Shown: positions 7,000 through 16,198, counted from the stretch's first letter. The stretch is 64,000 bases of DNA from Pseudaminobacter sp040045035 (GCF_040045035.1 NZ_JBDZDS010000007.1:186001-250000), one strand, 5' to 3'. Program-made: numbers and translations. Notes: a model not told the origin generated them from the letters alone.

Positions 7000-7655
7000 C
7001 GTTTCACCTTCGGCCGTGCCGGGTTGCCCACTACAACCGTGTAGGCCTCGACGTCGCGGATGACGACTGCCCCCATCCCTACGACTGCTCCCTCGCCGAT
7101 CATCAACGGCTTGTCGTATCGCCCCTGTTTGATCAGCGCGCCAGCACCGATATAGGCGTGGTTGCCAATCGTCACGTTTCCATTGCATTTCACACCCGGC
7201 GCGAAAGTCACGTAGTCCCCGATAACGCAGTCGTGGGAGATGTTGCATTGGCAATTCGCCTGGAAGAATCGACCGATCTTCACATTGGAGGTGATGATCG
7301 TCTGCTCTGAAACCATACAACCTTCGCCGATTTCATTCTTGTCGAGCAGAATCGCGCTTCGCGCAAAGATCGAAAATGGTTCCACATTCCTCGCGCGACA
7401 GACGTCTGCGAATCTCTGGCGAGCCTTGGAATCACCAATAGCTACATTGAAGCGCTTGTGGCCGCTTAGCGCGAGAAAGGCCTCCAGCCCGATCAGCCGG
7501 TACCCGTTGACCTCAGTCTCATTCTCCTGCCCCTCTACCACGAATAGGATTTCGACGTTCCCGCTAGCCAGTTCATCCTGGAGCGCCCAACGCACCATCG
7601 GCATGACTTCCCGGCCATGTCCGCCTGCGCCAATTAGACCGTAGTAGGTATTCAT
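6996..7655 (-). CDS. NeuD/PglD-family sugar O-acetyltransferase
   Basis: This 219-residue protein has the N-terminal nucleotide-sugar-binding motif GAGGHGREV (residues 10-18) and a C-terminal left-handed beta-helix of hexapeptide repeats from about 105. These include CVIGDYVTFAPG, VTIGNHAYIGAG and AVVGMGAVV, ending VVGNPARPKVKR. The family acetylates amino- or sialic-acid-type sugars for surface glycans using acetyl-CoA. Its stop overlaps the glycosyltransferase fragment and its start overlaps an upstream frame (ATGA both times), so it was once the middle gene of a polysaccharide operon. Confidence 0.85.
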   Translation of the reverse strand: MNTYYGLIGAGGHGREVMPMVRWALQDELASGNVEILFVVEGQENETEVNGYRLIGLEAFLALSGHKRFNVAIGDSKARQRFADVCRARNVEPFSIFARSAILLDKNEIGEGCMVSEQTIITSNVKIGRFFQANCQCNISHDCVIGDYVTFAPGVKCNGNVTIGNHAYIGAGALIKQGRYDKPLMIGEGAVVGMGAVVIRDVEAYTVVVGNPARPKVKR

Positions 7656-7837
7656 AGGGCTGGCTCCATCCTCTGCATCTTTAGGTAACAGTCGACATTA
7701 AGAGGGCCGGCTTGGAATAGCCGCGCGCAAGGAGCCGGGTCAATCCCGCCGGACAGCCTGGCGCAGACGGCGAGCCAATAGCCCAAGATAGCGGGCGGAA
7801 GGACTCGCCGTGGCCGGAAAACCACTTCCTGCCTCAC
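7652..7837 (-). pseudogene. C-terminal remnant of an upstream polysaccharide gene
   Basis: This open frame ends in a TGA overlapping the NeuD-type start codon, which suggests translational coupling. Its translated end (LGYWLAVCARLSGG... LFQAGPLNVDCYLKMQRMEP) looks protein-like. The 5' part is missing because sequence next to the IS3 element begins at about 7870. The family is not recognised; a sugar-transferring enzyme would fit the context. Confidence 0.3.
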
Positions 7838-7841
7838 GGGC

Positions 7842-7873
7842 CGCGGGGCTTGGGGTGAAAAGCCCCGCGTTTT
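7842..7873 (+). terminator. Intrinsic terminator abutting an IS end
   Basis: A 10-bp stem CGCGGGGCTT/AAGCCCCGCG (7842-7851 and 7860-7869) with an 8-nt loop is followed by TTTT. It would act on rightward transcription. It directly touches the left end of the IS, so the gene it once served is gone. Confidence 0.6.
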
Positions 7874-7888
7874 GTAGACGCCCTCGGG

Positions 7889-8748
7889 TTACATTTTCCG
7901 CTGCCATTCGAAGTCGACGGGTGACAGCATCCCGTTTCTCACATGTTTGCGCTTTGGGTTGTAGAACATCTCGATGTAGTCGAACACATCCTGTCTGGCC
8001 TCGTCGCGGGTCCTGTAGGTCTTGCGGCGTATCCGCTCACGCTTGAGCAGGTTGAAGAAGCTTTCGGCCACGGCGTTGTCGTGACAGTTTCCACGTCGGC
8101 TCATCAAGTGTTCCAGATTGTGGTGCTTCAGAAAGACGACCAGTCCATGCTGCTGAACCGGGAGCCTTGGTCGGACTGGATGAGCACCCTGGACGTCGGC
8201 TTTCTCCTCCACACCGCCATGAGCAAAGCCTGCACCACGACGTCTGTGGTCTGGCGGCTCTGCATGGACCAGCCGACGACCCGGCGAGAGAACAGATCGA
8301 TCACGACCGCCAGATAGGCAAAGCCTTCCATGGTCCGGATGTAGGTGATGTCCGTCACCCACGCCCTGTCCGGGGCTTCGACATCGAACTGCCGGGCCAG
8401 CGTGTTGTCGACGACCACCGATGGCTTGCCGCCATGGGAGCCGGGCCGACGCTGGCAGCCGATCTGGGCCTTGATGCCGGCAAGCCTTGCAAGGCGAGCA
8501 ATACGGTTTGGGCAACTCATCTCGCCCTGCTCCAGAAGGTCATCGTGCAGCTTGCGGTAGCCGTAGACCCGGCCGCTGTCCTTCCACGCCGTCTCGATGA
8601 GTCCGGTCTGGCGCGCGTCTTCCCGGGCGCGTTTGCGCAACGGGCTGTTCAGCCAGGCATAGAAGCCGCTGGGTTGGATGCGCAGGCAACGACACATCGC
8701 CCGCACCGAAAACAGCGGGCGATGCTCGGCAACAAACGCGTATCTCAC
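7889..8748 (-). pseudogene. IS3-family transposase OrfB (DDE), frameshifted
   Basis: The GTG at 8748 overlaps the natural OrfA stop (GTGA). The frame shows the HTH_21 region (MRYAFVAEHRPLFSVRAM), then the integrase core with APDRAWVTDITYIRT (first Asp) and DQGSRFSSMDWSSF (second Asp). It then hits a stop. The remainder, LKHHNLEHLMSRRGNCHDN and the glutamate region NAVAESFFNLLKRE, is in another frame ending at 7889. A single missing base near 8127 explains the break. Confidence 0.8.
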
Positions 8749-9016
8749 TTTGCATCCTTGGCGAAATACGCGGTGGCGTTTTTAAGATGTCGCGCTCCTC
8801 GGTGACGCGTGCCAGCTCCGTCTTCAGCCGCCGGATCTCGGCTGCCTGATCCGCGTCGCCCGAGCCTGAAGGCCTCGAGAACTTCTTCTTCCACGCATAG
8901 AGCGAATGCTGGCTCACGCCCAGACGCTGCGGAACCTCCGCTACCGGATAGCCCCGCTCGGTGATCTGAGCCACAGCATCGCGTTTGAAATCATCACTGA
9001 AATTTCCGGTCCCCAT
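8745..9016 (-). pseudogene. IS3-family transposase OrfA, frameshifted near its end
   Basis: The helix-turn-helix protein starts MGTGNFSDDFKRDAVAQITE, with GGAGG upstream, followed by LGVSQHSLYAWKKKF and a leucine-zipper-like helix (EIRRLKTELARVTEERDI). The expected ending NATAYFAKDAK is one frame away after the sequence TTAAAAACG, so one A appears to be missing in the A-tract. In this family the tract region is also where programmed frameshifting to OrfB occurs. Confidence 0.7.
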
Positions 9017-9255
9017 CATGGCCTCCTTGCCTCAAGATTAGGGAAGAAGGCGTCCACAAATCTAGGGGCTATTCAAACCTCTCACGCTCTCGTGAGGAGA
9101 ACGGCCACATTGCTGACAGATTGCCCGGCTGCCCTATCGCAATCCCGCTGGCGGAGCCACGTGCACCGCCGCCGGCCCATCTCCTGACAGGATGTTGTCG
9201 GGAGCCATTGCAATCGTGCTGACCCCCGAAGCGTTCACCCGAGCCGGAGGTGTTG

Positions 9256-11541
9256 ATGCCTGCCGCGAGGTCTCGCGTACGGAAGCGATCCGATCCGCCG
9301 AGCACATCGGCGCCCATCCTGCAGCTATCAGCGTCAGCGTCGCGCGCCGCCTGGCTAGGAGCCTATGAGGCAGTTCGGGCCGAGACCGAGCGGCGCACCG
9401 CGCCGCTTTCCGCCGAGGACCAGGTCGTTCAGTCCATGCCCGATGCAAGCCCCATCAAATGGCATTGCGCCCATGTCACCTGGTTCTTCGAGCAGTTTCT
9501 GCTAGTGCCATATTCGGCAAACTACCGCGTTTTCGATGGGCGCTTCCCCTTCCTGTTCAATTCCTATTACGTCAGCGCCGGGCCGCGTCACGAGCGGCCG
9601 AGACGGGGACTGATCACCCGCCCGGATGTCGAGACAGTCACCGCTTACCGACAGCACGTCGACGCGGCTGTCCGCGCCCTCATCACCGCGGCCGACGATG
9701 AGCTGTTTGCAACGATACGTCCGATTCTGGAGATAGGGCTTCATCATGAGCAGCAGCATCAGGAACTGATGCTGACCGACATCCTGCATGCCTTCGCACA
9801 AAATCCGGTGCTGCCGACATATGATTCCGCCTGGCGCTGGCCGGTGACTGCGGGCAAGGCCCGCGCATTCGCCGAACTCGCGGAAGGTGTCTACACAATC
9901 GGATATGATGGCGCCGGCTTTTACTACGACAATGAAGGTCCTGCGCATCGGGTGCTGGTCGGTCCGGTGCGGATCGCGCGTCGGCTTGTCACGAATGGTG
10001 AGTGGATGCGCTTCATGGCCGATGGCGGCTATGAGACGCCGACGCTCTGGCTCTCGGACGGCTGGACGGCGGTCCAGGCGGAAGGGTGGAAAGCGCCTGG
10101 CTACTGGCGCGAGGTCGACGGCGCCTGGTTCAGATTGACATTCGCCGGTCTCGAGCCCGTCGATCTCGACCTGCCGGTCTGCCACATCAGCTATTATGAA
10201 GCGGACGCGTTTGCCCGCTGGGCCGGCAAGCATCTGCCGAGCGAAGCGGAATGGGAAGTGGCGGCGCGGAGCGGCCTGCTCGACGATGCCTTCGGCCAGG
10301 TGTGGCAGTGGACGCGCAGCGCCTATCTGCCCTATCCCGGCTATCGTGCGGCGCCCGGTGCACTCGGTGAGTATAACGGCAAGTTCATGGTCAATCAGAT
10401 GGTGCTGCGCGGCAGTTCGCTCGCCACGCCGGAAGGTCACGCCCGATATAGCTATCGCAACTTCTTCTGCCCCCAGGCGCGCTGGCAATTCACCGGACTG
10501 CGCCTCGTCGATCATCCCGACAATGCGGCAATGACAGCTGCTCCCGCACGAAAAGTCCGCCCGGCCGAAATGGAGGGCGGGGCGACCTTCGATTTCGCGG
10601 CCGATGTCGTGGCGGGCCTCCAGGCAAGGCCGAAGCGCATCCCCTCGAAATATTTCTATGACATGGCCGGCTCGCGTCTTTTCGAGGAGATCACGCAGCT
10701 CCCGGAGTATTACCCGACCCGGGTAGAGCGCGGCATCCTCGCCGAGAACGCCGAGGCAATCGCCAAGCTGTTGCCGGCAGGCAGGGCCCTCGTCGAATTC
10801 GGCAATGGTTCGAGTGCCAAGACGCGCATCGTTCTGCGTGCGGCAAGAGAGCTCTCCGCCTATGTGCCCGTCGATATCGCCGCCGAGTTTCTGCAGGAAC
10901 AGGCCGAAGCCTTGCGGCTCGAATTTCCGTCCCTGAATGTGCTGCCCGTCGCCGCCGATTTCACGAGAGCCTTCGACCTGCCGGCGAGTGTTCGGAAGAT
11001 GCCGCGGGTCGGCTTCTTTCCAGGCTCCACGATCGGCAATTTCGATCCACCGGACGCCGCCGGGTTCCTTCATCATGCCGGCCTGAGCCTCGGCACGGAC
11101 GCGGTGATGGTCGTCGGCGTCGACCTCGTAAAGAATGAGGCCGTCCTCCACGCCGCCTATAACGACGCTGCCGGCGTGACCGCCCGTTTCAACCTCAACC
11201 TGCTTGCCCGTATCAACCGAGAGCTCGACGGCAATTTCGATCTCGGTTCATTCGAGCATCGGGCGTTTTTCGACCGCCGGCACTCGCGCATCGAGATGCA
11301 TCTCGTAAGCCGTACAGCTCAGCGCGTGTCGATCGACGGCCATTCGTTTGATTTCGCGGAAGGCGAGACGATCCACACGGAGAACAGCTATAAATATACC
11401 GTGGAGGCCTTCCAGGCGCTCGCCCGTGAGGCTGGTTGGCGGCCCATCAAAGTCTGGACAGATAGCGATGGCTGGTTCTCGATCCATGTTCTCGCAAACG
11501 GGGCCGATGACGCCAACCAACCACGGCCCCGGCGCCTGTAA
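9256..11541 (+). CDS. egtBD: EgtB-EgtD fusion: ergothioneine sulfoxide synthase plus histidine N-alpha-methyltransferase
   Basis: One 761-residue frame contains two enzymes of ergothioneine synthesis. Residues 1-425 are EgtB. They comprise a DinB-like domain with the iron-binding histidines in SPIKWH (70) and HHEQQH (164, 168), then a formylglycine-generating-enzyme-like domain ending CPQARWQFTGLRL. An internal ATG at 10531 then starts EgtD (about 336 residues), an AdoMet-dependent methyltransferase with LVEFGNGSSAKTR, FFPGSTIGNF and VGVDLVKNE. EgtD trimethylates histidine and EgtB joins it oxidatively to a thiol. The start at 9256 has GGAGG five bases upstream. No ribosome binding site precedes 10531, so a fused protein is likely. 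Fungal Egt1 has the reverse domain order. An EgtE lyase gene is not in the window. Confidence 0.85.
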   Translation: MPAARSRVRKRSDPPSTSAPILQLSASASRAAWLGAYEAVRAETERRTAPLSAEDQVVQSMPDASPIKWHCAHVTWFFEQFLLVPYSANYRVFDGRFPFLFNSYYVSAGPRHERPRRGLITRPDVETVTAYRQHVDAAVRALITAADDELFATIRPILEIGLHHEQQHQELMLTDILHAFAQNPVLPTYDSAWRWPVTAGKARAFAELAEGVYTIGYDGAGFYYDNEGPAHRVLVGPVRIARRLVTNGEWMRFMADGGYETPTLWLSDGWTAVQAEGWKAPGYWREVDGAWFRLTFAGLEPVDLDLPVCHISYYEADAFARWAGKHLPSEAEWEVAARSGLLDDAFGQVWQWTRSAYLPYPGYRAAPGALGEYNGKFMVNQMVLRGSSLATPEGHARYSYRNFFCPQARWQFTGLRLVDHPDNAAMTAAPARKVRPAEMEGGATFDFAADVVAGLQARPKRIPSKYFYDMAGSRLFEEITQLPEYYPTRVERGILAENAEAIAKLLPAGRALVEFGNGSSAKTRIVLRAARELSAYVPVDIAAEFLQEQAEALRLEFPSLNVLPVAADFTRAFDLPASVRKMPRVGFFPGSTIGNFDPPDAAGFLHHAGLSLGTDAVMVVGVDLVKNEAVLHAAYNDAAGVTARFNLNLLARINRELDGNFDLGSFEHRAFFDRRHSRIEMHLVSRTAQRVSIDGHSFDFAEGETIHTENSYKYTVEAFQALAREAGWRPIKVWTDSDGWFSIHVLANGADDANQPRPRRL

Positions 11542-11569
11542 CGGCCAGCATCGCTATCGTGCCCCCTCG

Positions 11570-13381
11570 TCATGCGTGCTCGGCGATCACCGAGAGGAAG
11601 GCGGGGCCGTAGCGGTCGAGCTTGGCTTCGCCGACACCGGGTACGTTCGCCATCTCGGCGCGCGAGGCGGGTCGCGCCGCCGCCAGCTCGATCAGGGTCT
11701 TGTCGTGGAAGATCACATAGGGCGGCACGTTCTGCAGGCGCGCAATTTCCATGCGCTTGCGCCGCAGTGCCTGAAACAGGTCATGGTCCGCGTCGGGGGC
11801 AGCAGACTGGGCCGTGCTGCGCGCGACCTTGCCACGCTTGGCGCGCGTTGGCGCCGGTACGCGCAGCATCAGCGTGGGCTTGTCGCGCAGGAAGTCGCGG
11901 CCGGCGGGTGCGATCGACAGGCCGCCATGGCCGGCGAGGTCGACGTCGATGAGGCGTAGCGCGATCAGCTGGCGCAGGATCGCCCGCCATGTGCGGTTGT
12001 CGTGCTCGGTGCCGATGCCAAAGGTGGAGAGGCGGTCATGGCCGAACTGGGCGACGCGCTCGTTTTCCACGCCCAGCAGCACGTCGACAATATAGGCTTG
12101 CCCGAAACGCTCGCCGGTGCGGTAGATGCACGACAGTGCCTTTTGCGCCGCAATGGCGCCGTCGAACAATTTTGGCGGCTCCGCGCAGGTGTCGCAATTG
12201 CCGCATGGTTCACTATGGTCGCCGAAATAGGACAGCAGAACCTGTCGGCGGCAGCCCGCCGTCTCGGCCAGTCCCAGCAGCGCATCGAGTTTGTGCCGCT
12301 CCATGCGCTTGCGCTGGTCGGGCGCCTCCGACTCCTCGATGAAGCGACTGCGCAGCGCGATGTCCTCGTAGCCGTAGAGCATCAGCGTGTCGGACGGCAG
12401 GCCGTCGCGCCCAGCGCGACCGGTTTCCTGATAATAGGCCTCGATGCTGCCCGGAAGGTCGATATGGGCGACGAAGCGCACGTCCGGCTTGTCGATGCCC
12501 ATGCCGAAGGCGACGGTGGCGACCATGATGACCGCCTCGCCATGCTGGAACCGCATCTGGTTGGCCTCGCGCGCCGCCTTGTCCATGCCGGCGTGATAGG
12601 CGAGCGCATCGTAGCCGAGGCCCTGAAGCCAGGCGGCGGTTTCCTCGGTCCTGCGTTTCGACAGGCAGTAGACGATGCCGCTCTCGCCCTCGTACCGCTT
12701 GAGGAATTCCTTGAGCTGTGCCCGCGGATTGTCCTTTTCCTCGATGGCATAGCGAATGTTGGGCCGGTCGAATCCGGCGATGAAGGCGTCGGTTTCGGCA
12801 ATAGTGAGATGCGACAGGATTTCCGCGCGCGTCGGCTCGTCCGCCGTGGCCGTCAGCGCCATGCGCGGGGTGCCGGCAAAGCGCGCCACGACCGCGTCGA
12901 GCTGACGATAGGAAGGACGGAAATCATGCCCCCACTGCGAAAGGCAGTGCGCCTCGTCGAGGGCGAACAGCGACAGTTTCACACCGTCCAGCAGTTCCAG
13001 CACGTCCGCCCGCAAAAGTGTTTCGGGGGCGACATAGAGAAGGTCGAGCGCGCCGGCGCGGATATCGCGCCAGAGGATGCGGCGCTCGTCGGGCGAAAGG
13101 TCGGAGTTGAGCGCGGCCGCCCGCACCCCAGCCTGCCGCAGCGCTGTCACTTGATCGGCCATCAGCGCCAGCAGCGGCGAAACGACGAGCCCCATGCCGA
13201 GACGGACGATCGCAGGAATCTGGTAGCAGAGCGACTTGCCGCCGCCCGTCGGCATCAGCACGAAGGCATTGTTGCCGGCAATGACATGCTCGACGATGCG
13301 CTCCTGCGGTCCCCTGAACGCATCATAGCCGTAGGCGGTCTTGAGGATTTCGAGGGCGGTGGCGGTCATCGGCGGCAGCAT
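11570..13381 (-). CDS. recQ: ATP-dependent DNA helicase RecQ
   Basis: The 603-residue protein has Walker A TGGGKS (residues 45-50), the DEAH box in LFALDEAHCLSQWGH, and motif VI in YYQETGRAGRDG. The RQC zinc site is CGNCDTC, preceded by RRQVLLSYFG. A C-terminal HRDC domain (from about 520) contains LQNVPPYVIFHDKTL. It unwinds DNA 3' to 5' in recombinational repair. Length and domain order are normal. It converges on the egtBD gene with only 28 bases between stops and lies downstream of an alpha/beta hydrolase gene on the same strand. Confidence 0.95.
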   Translation of the reverse strand: MLPPMTATALEILKTAYGYDAFRGPQERIVEHVIAGNNAFVLMPTGGGKSLCYQIPAIVRLGMGLVVSPLLALMADQVTALRQAGVRAAALNSDLSPDERRILWRDIRAGALDLLYVAPETLLRADVLELLDGVKLSLFALDEAHCLSQWGHDFRPSYRQLDAVVARFAGTPRMALTATADEPTRAEILSHLTIAETDAFIAGFDRPNIRYAIEEKDNPRAQLKEFLKRYEGESGIVYCLSKRRTEETAAWLQGLGYDALAYHAGMDKAAREANQMRFQHGEAVIMVATVAFGMGIDKPDVRFVAHIDLPGSIEAYYQETGRAGRDGLPSDTLMLYGYEDIALRSRFIEESEAPDQRKRMERHKLDALLGLAETAGCRRQVLLSYFGDHSEPCGNCDTCAEPPKLFDGAIAAQKALSCIYRTGERFGQAYIVDVLLGVENERVAQFGHDRLSTFGIGTEHDNRTWRAILRQLIALRLIDVDLAGHGGLSIAPAGRDFLRDKPTLMLRVPAPTRAKRGKVARSTAQSAAPDADHDLFQALRRKRMEIARLQNVPPYVIFHDKTLIELAAARPASRAEMANVPGVGEAKLDRYGPAFLSVIAEHA

Positions 13382-13475
13382 GGAGAATCATGGAAATGAC
13401 CTTCATAGCAGCTTCGCGGTGATAGCGATCATCGATGCGCCCTTTTGTCCGTCTCCTTGCAACCGTTCTGTTGCT

Positions 13476-14255
13476 TCAAGGTGCGTTTGCCGCGTCTTCG
13501 ATGACTTTCGCCACAGCCTTGGGCTGCGAAATCATAACGACATGCGAGGCGCCCTTGACGACAACGGTTTCGCGCGGATGGGCTCGGTCGGCCATCCAGG
13601 CATGCAGCTGTGGCGGAATCGCAGTGTCGTGGTCACCGTAGACGAACCATGACGGGATGGTCTTCCAGGCGGGCTCGCCTGCCGCTTCGCCGAAGGCAAT
13701 GTCGGTGACCGGTCGTTGCGCCGCCGCCGCCAATTTCGTAGCGGCCATCGGCAGGTCGGGCGCGAAGGCTTCGTGGAACTTATCCTGTCGGACATAGAGA
13801 TCGTTGCCGCCGCCTGCCAAGGGCACCGGCGGTGCCAGCGTGTCGGGGCCGATCAGGCTGCCGGGAAACTTGACATTGAGGCCGCCGGCGCTCTCTCCCG
13901 CATCCGGCGCGAAGGCCGCGACATAGACTAGCGCTTTCACGTTCGCCTCACCGTTCGCCGCCGCGCTGATCACCATGCCGCCGTAGGAATGTCCGACGAG
14001 CACGACAGGCGTCTTGATGGTGGCAAGCAGACTACGGACGGTGTCGGCGTCGCCCTTCACGCTGCGCAGCGGATTTGCGACGGCGACGACGGGGTAGCCG
14101 GCCTTCTCCAGTATGCCGATGACACCGTACCAGCTGGAAGAGTCGGCGAAGGCGCCGTGCACAAGCACGATGGTCGGCTTGGGCGGCTGCGCCATTGCCA
14201 CAAAACCTGTCAGCAACAAGCCAGCCAATGCGAGGACAGCCGTGAGTATTTTCAT
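13476..14255 (-). CDS. Secreted alpha/beta hydrolase
   Basis: The 259-residue product starts MKILTAVLALAGLLLTGFVA, a Sec signal peptide cut after MAQ. AGGAGG precedes this ATG at a good spacing, so I prefer it to an upstream in-frame start. The core shows the oxyanion segment VLVHGAFADSSSW, the nucleophile elbow VGHSYGG (Ser), an Asp in YGDHDTAIP and a His in ASHVVMIS, completing the catalytic triad. Relatives include periplasmic esterases of the EstC/salicylate-esterase type. The substrate is unknown. It is the first of several hydrolases in this region. Confidence 0.8.
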   Translation of the reverse strand: MKILTAVLALAGLLLTGFVAMAQPPKPTIVLVHGAFADSSSWYGVIGILEKAGYPVVAVANPLRSVKGDADTVRSLLATIKTPVVLVGHSYGGMVISAAANGEANVKALVYVAAFAPDAGESAGGLNVKFPGSLIGPDTLAPPVPLAGGGNDLYVRQDKFHEAFAPDLPMAATKLAAAAQRPVTDIAFGEAAGEPAWKTIPSWFVYGDHDTAIPPQLHAWMADRAHPRETVVVKGASHVVMISQPKAVAKVIEDAANAP

Positions 14256-14383
14256 CTCAACTCCTCCTTCGATCAATGAAAACCCCACCGCTCGCTAACG
14301 AGCGCGGCCGCATCCGGGCGCGTCATCCTTGTGGTCTGGGGGAACGAGCACGGCGCGCCCCATTTGACACGCGCCGTTCCATT

Positions 14384-15679
14384 TCAATTCGACTGGCGCA
14401 GCGGCCTGAACGAGTCGCGCATTTCTGACACGAAGAACTCGGGCTGCTCCCAGGCCGCGAAGTGGCCGCCCTTCGGTGCCTTGTTGTAGTGGATCAGGTT
14501 CGGATACGCCTTCTCGGCCCAGCTTCGCGGAGCGGTGTAGATCTCGTCCGGGAAGGCAGTCACGGCCACAGGGATCGTGATGCCCCTGATGTCAAAGAAA
14601 CCGCCCGTTGGATGGTGCGCGTTGTCCCAGTAGAGCCGCGCCGATGAGACCGCGGTGTTCGTCAGCCAGTAGAGCGTGACATTGTCGAGCACGTCGTCCT
14701 TCGACAAGCCCTCGCTCTGGCCGGCGAAGACGCGGGCGATCATCTTCTGGCTTCGGTCGTCGTGATCGATCATCCATGCCGCCAGGCCAACGGGGGAATC
14801 GGCGAGCCCGTAAAGGGTCTGCGGGCGGTTGTTCATCTCGATAGCATAGCCCACGCCATTCTTGTTGAAGAAGTCGAGCTGGTCCCAGGCGTTGAGCTCG
14901 TCCGGCGTGAGGCCGGCGGGTGGCGTGCCAGCAGCCAGCGATTGGTTGATCTCGGGCGAAACCGTGGCCGGCATGTTGGTATGGATGCCGAGCAGCCCGG
15001 GCGGCTGCTGCAAGGCTATGTCCTCGGTAACGGCATTGCCCCAATCGCCGCCCTGCGCCACGTATTTCGCGTAGCCGAGGCGCTGCATCAGCTCGGCCCA
15101 GGCTTTCGCGATACGCGGAGGATTCCAGCCGACAGCCGTCGGCTTGCCGGAAAAGCCATAGCCGGGCAGCGAGGGAATGACGAGGTCGAAGGCATCCGCG
15201 GCACTCGCGCCATGCGCCGTAGGATCGGTCAGCGGCGCAATGATCTTCATCTGCTCGATGATCGAGCCAGGCCAGCCATGCGTGACGATCATCGGCAGCG
15301 CGTTTTCGTTCTTGGAGCGCACATGAATGAAGTGGATGTCGAGCCCGTCTATCTCGGTGATGAAATTCGGCACGGCATTCAGCCTGGCTTCGCACTTGCG
15401 CCAGTCGTGCTGCGTCGCCCAGTACTGTGCGAGCTGTTGCATCGTCGCGAGCTGAACACCTTGCGTCGTGTCCGCCACCTGCTCCCTGTCGGGCCATTTG
15501 GTCGCCTGCACGCGGCGGCGAAGATCGGCCAGGTCTTCGTCTGGGAAGGAGATCTGGAAAGGCCGAACGACGTTGTTGTCCGCAGCGGCAGCCGCTTGCC
15601 CAGGCAGCACGCTGGCTGCGCCTATCGCCGCGGCAGTGGCCAGAACCTCTCGTCGAGTCGGATTTTGAACTGATGGCAT
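14384..15679 (-). CDS. Tat-exported epoxide hydrolase-family protein
   Basis: The 431-residue protein starts MPSVQNPTRREVLATAAAIG, a twin-arginine-type signal ending in an alanine-rich cleavage site. The start has AGGAGG six bases upstream. It then has the epoxide hydrolase N-terminal region (VRPFQISFPDEDLADLRRRV), HGWPGSIIEQM (oxyanion), GGDWGNAV (Asp nucleophile) and a late KGGHFAAWEQPE containing the catalytic His. This is the microsomal-type epoxide hydrolase architecture. A periplasmic location implies detoxification or use of an exogenous epoxide, which is inferred. Confidence 0.85.
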   Translation of the reverse strand: MPSVQNPTRREVLATAAAIGAASVLPGQAAAAADNNVVRPFQISFPDEDLADLRRRVQATKWPDREQVADTTQGVQLATMQQLAQYWATQHDWRKCEARLNAVPNFITEIDGLDIHFIHVRSKNENALPMIVTHGWPGSIIEQMKIIAPLTDPTAHGASAADAFDLVIPSLPGYGFSGKPTAVGWNPPRIAKAWAELMQRLGYAKYVAQGGDWGNAVTEDIALQQPPGLLGIHTNMPATVSPEINQSLAAGTPPAGLTPDELNAWDQLDFFNKNGVGYAIEMNNRPQTLYGLADSPVGLAAWMIDHDDRSQKMIARVFAGQSEGLSKDDVLDNVTLYWLTNTAVSSARLYWDNAHHPTGGFFDIRGITIPVAVTAFPDEIYTAPRSWAEKAYPNLIHYNKAPKGGHFAAWEQPEFFVSEMRDSFRPLRQSN

Positions 15680-16000
15680 AGTCATCCTCCTGTTCAATCG
15701 GATGTTGCGAGCGAACGTATCGCGAACGAGAAGGTTCCCTAGAACTGGACCATTTTGGCGCCCTCCACTCCGGCGCGGCGCCGTCGATAATGGTGCGATC
15801 CGGTCGGTCGAACGGTGGCCGTGCAAATGGCCAGGCTCATGTTTTTCCGACCTTCGACTACGGTGATTGCGGCACTGGCCGGAACTCTTCAATGCCGGGC
15901 GGCGTTCTGGCAACTCGATTGCTCGCGACGGACAGCGAACGCGCTCGTTGCCGAATTTCGATCGCATGTGACTTCAATTTCGCATTGTTGGAGGCACGGT
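15680..16000. other. Divergent intergenic region
   Basis: The region separates the epoxide hydrolase (minus) from the small frame and hydrolase on the plus strand, and must contain divergent promoters. I see no clear gene and no strong dyad. Confidence 0.4.
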
Positions 16001-16111
16001 GTGAGACGGATTATCTCCACACTGCTTGGAGTTGGTGCCTTTGCCTGCGCGGCCGCCTGCGGTCTCGCGACTTTGTCTTCAACCGTTATGCACCTTGACG
16101 GCAAAGCGTGA
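16001..16111 (+). CDS. Possible small secreted or membrane peptide
   Basis: This is a 36-codon frame starting with GTG, with GGAGG (15990-15994) six bases upstream. The peptide MRRIISTLLGVGAFACAAAC is positively charged and then hydrophobic, like a signal or anchor, and ends HLDGKA. It ends 88 bases before the Tat-exported hydrolase. It could be a small exported peptide or a leader. No family is recognised. Confidence 0.35.
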   Translation: MRRIISTLLGVGAFACAAACGLATLSSTVMHLDGKA

Positions 16112-16198
16112 AGCGCGGGCGTATGCAGCGGCTGCAGTGAGCGTGTCCAACCCACCTCAGTTCCTCGCTGAGCTAAGACCAATAGTGGAGACTGCACG

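Larger units (their letters stand above)
7873..9059 (-). mobile_element. IS3-family insertion sequence, inactive
   Basis: The 1187-bp element has imperfect terminal inverted repeats TGTAGACGCCCTC (7873-7885) and, on the other strand, TGTGGACGCCTTC (9047-9059). It encodes OrfA and OrfB of an IS3-family transposase on the minus strand. Flanking bases (TTT and AAT) show no target duplication, so one side has been rearranged since insertion. Both reading frames carry single-base deletions. Confidence 0.8.

Noticed and set aside
9502..11151. Long minus-strand frame opposite egtBD
   Set aside because: High-GC third-position shadow of the real gene; no recognisable domain or start signal.
12002..13399. 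Long plus-strand frame opposite recQ
   Set aside because: Antisense shadow; RecQ motifs are complete on the other strand.
15680..15967. N-terminal extension of the epoxide hydrolase
   Set aside because: The sequence before 15679 is not protein-like; the Tat signal and AGGAGG define the start.
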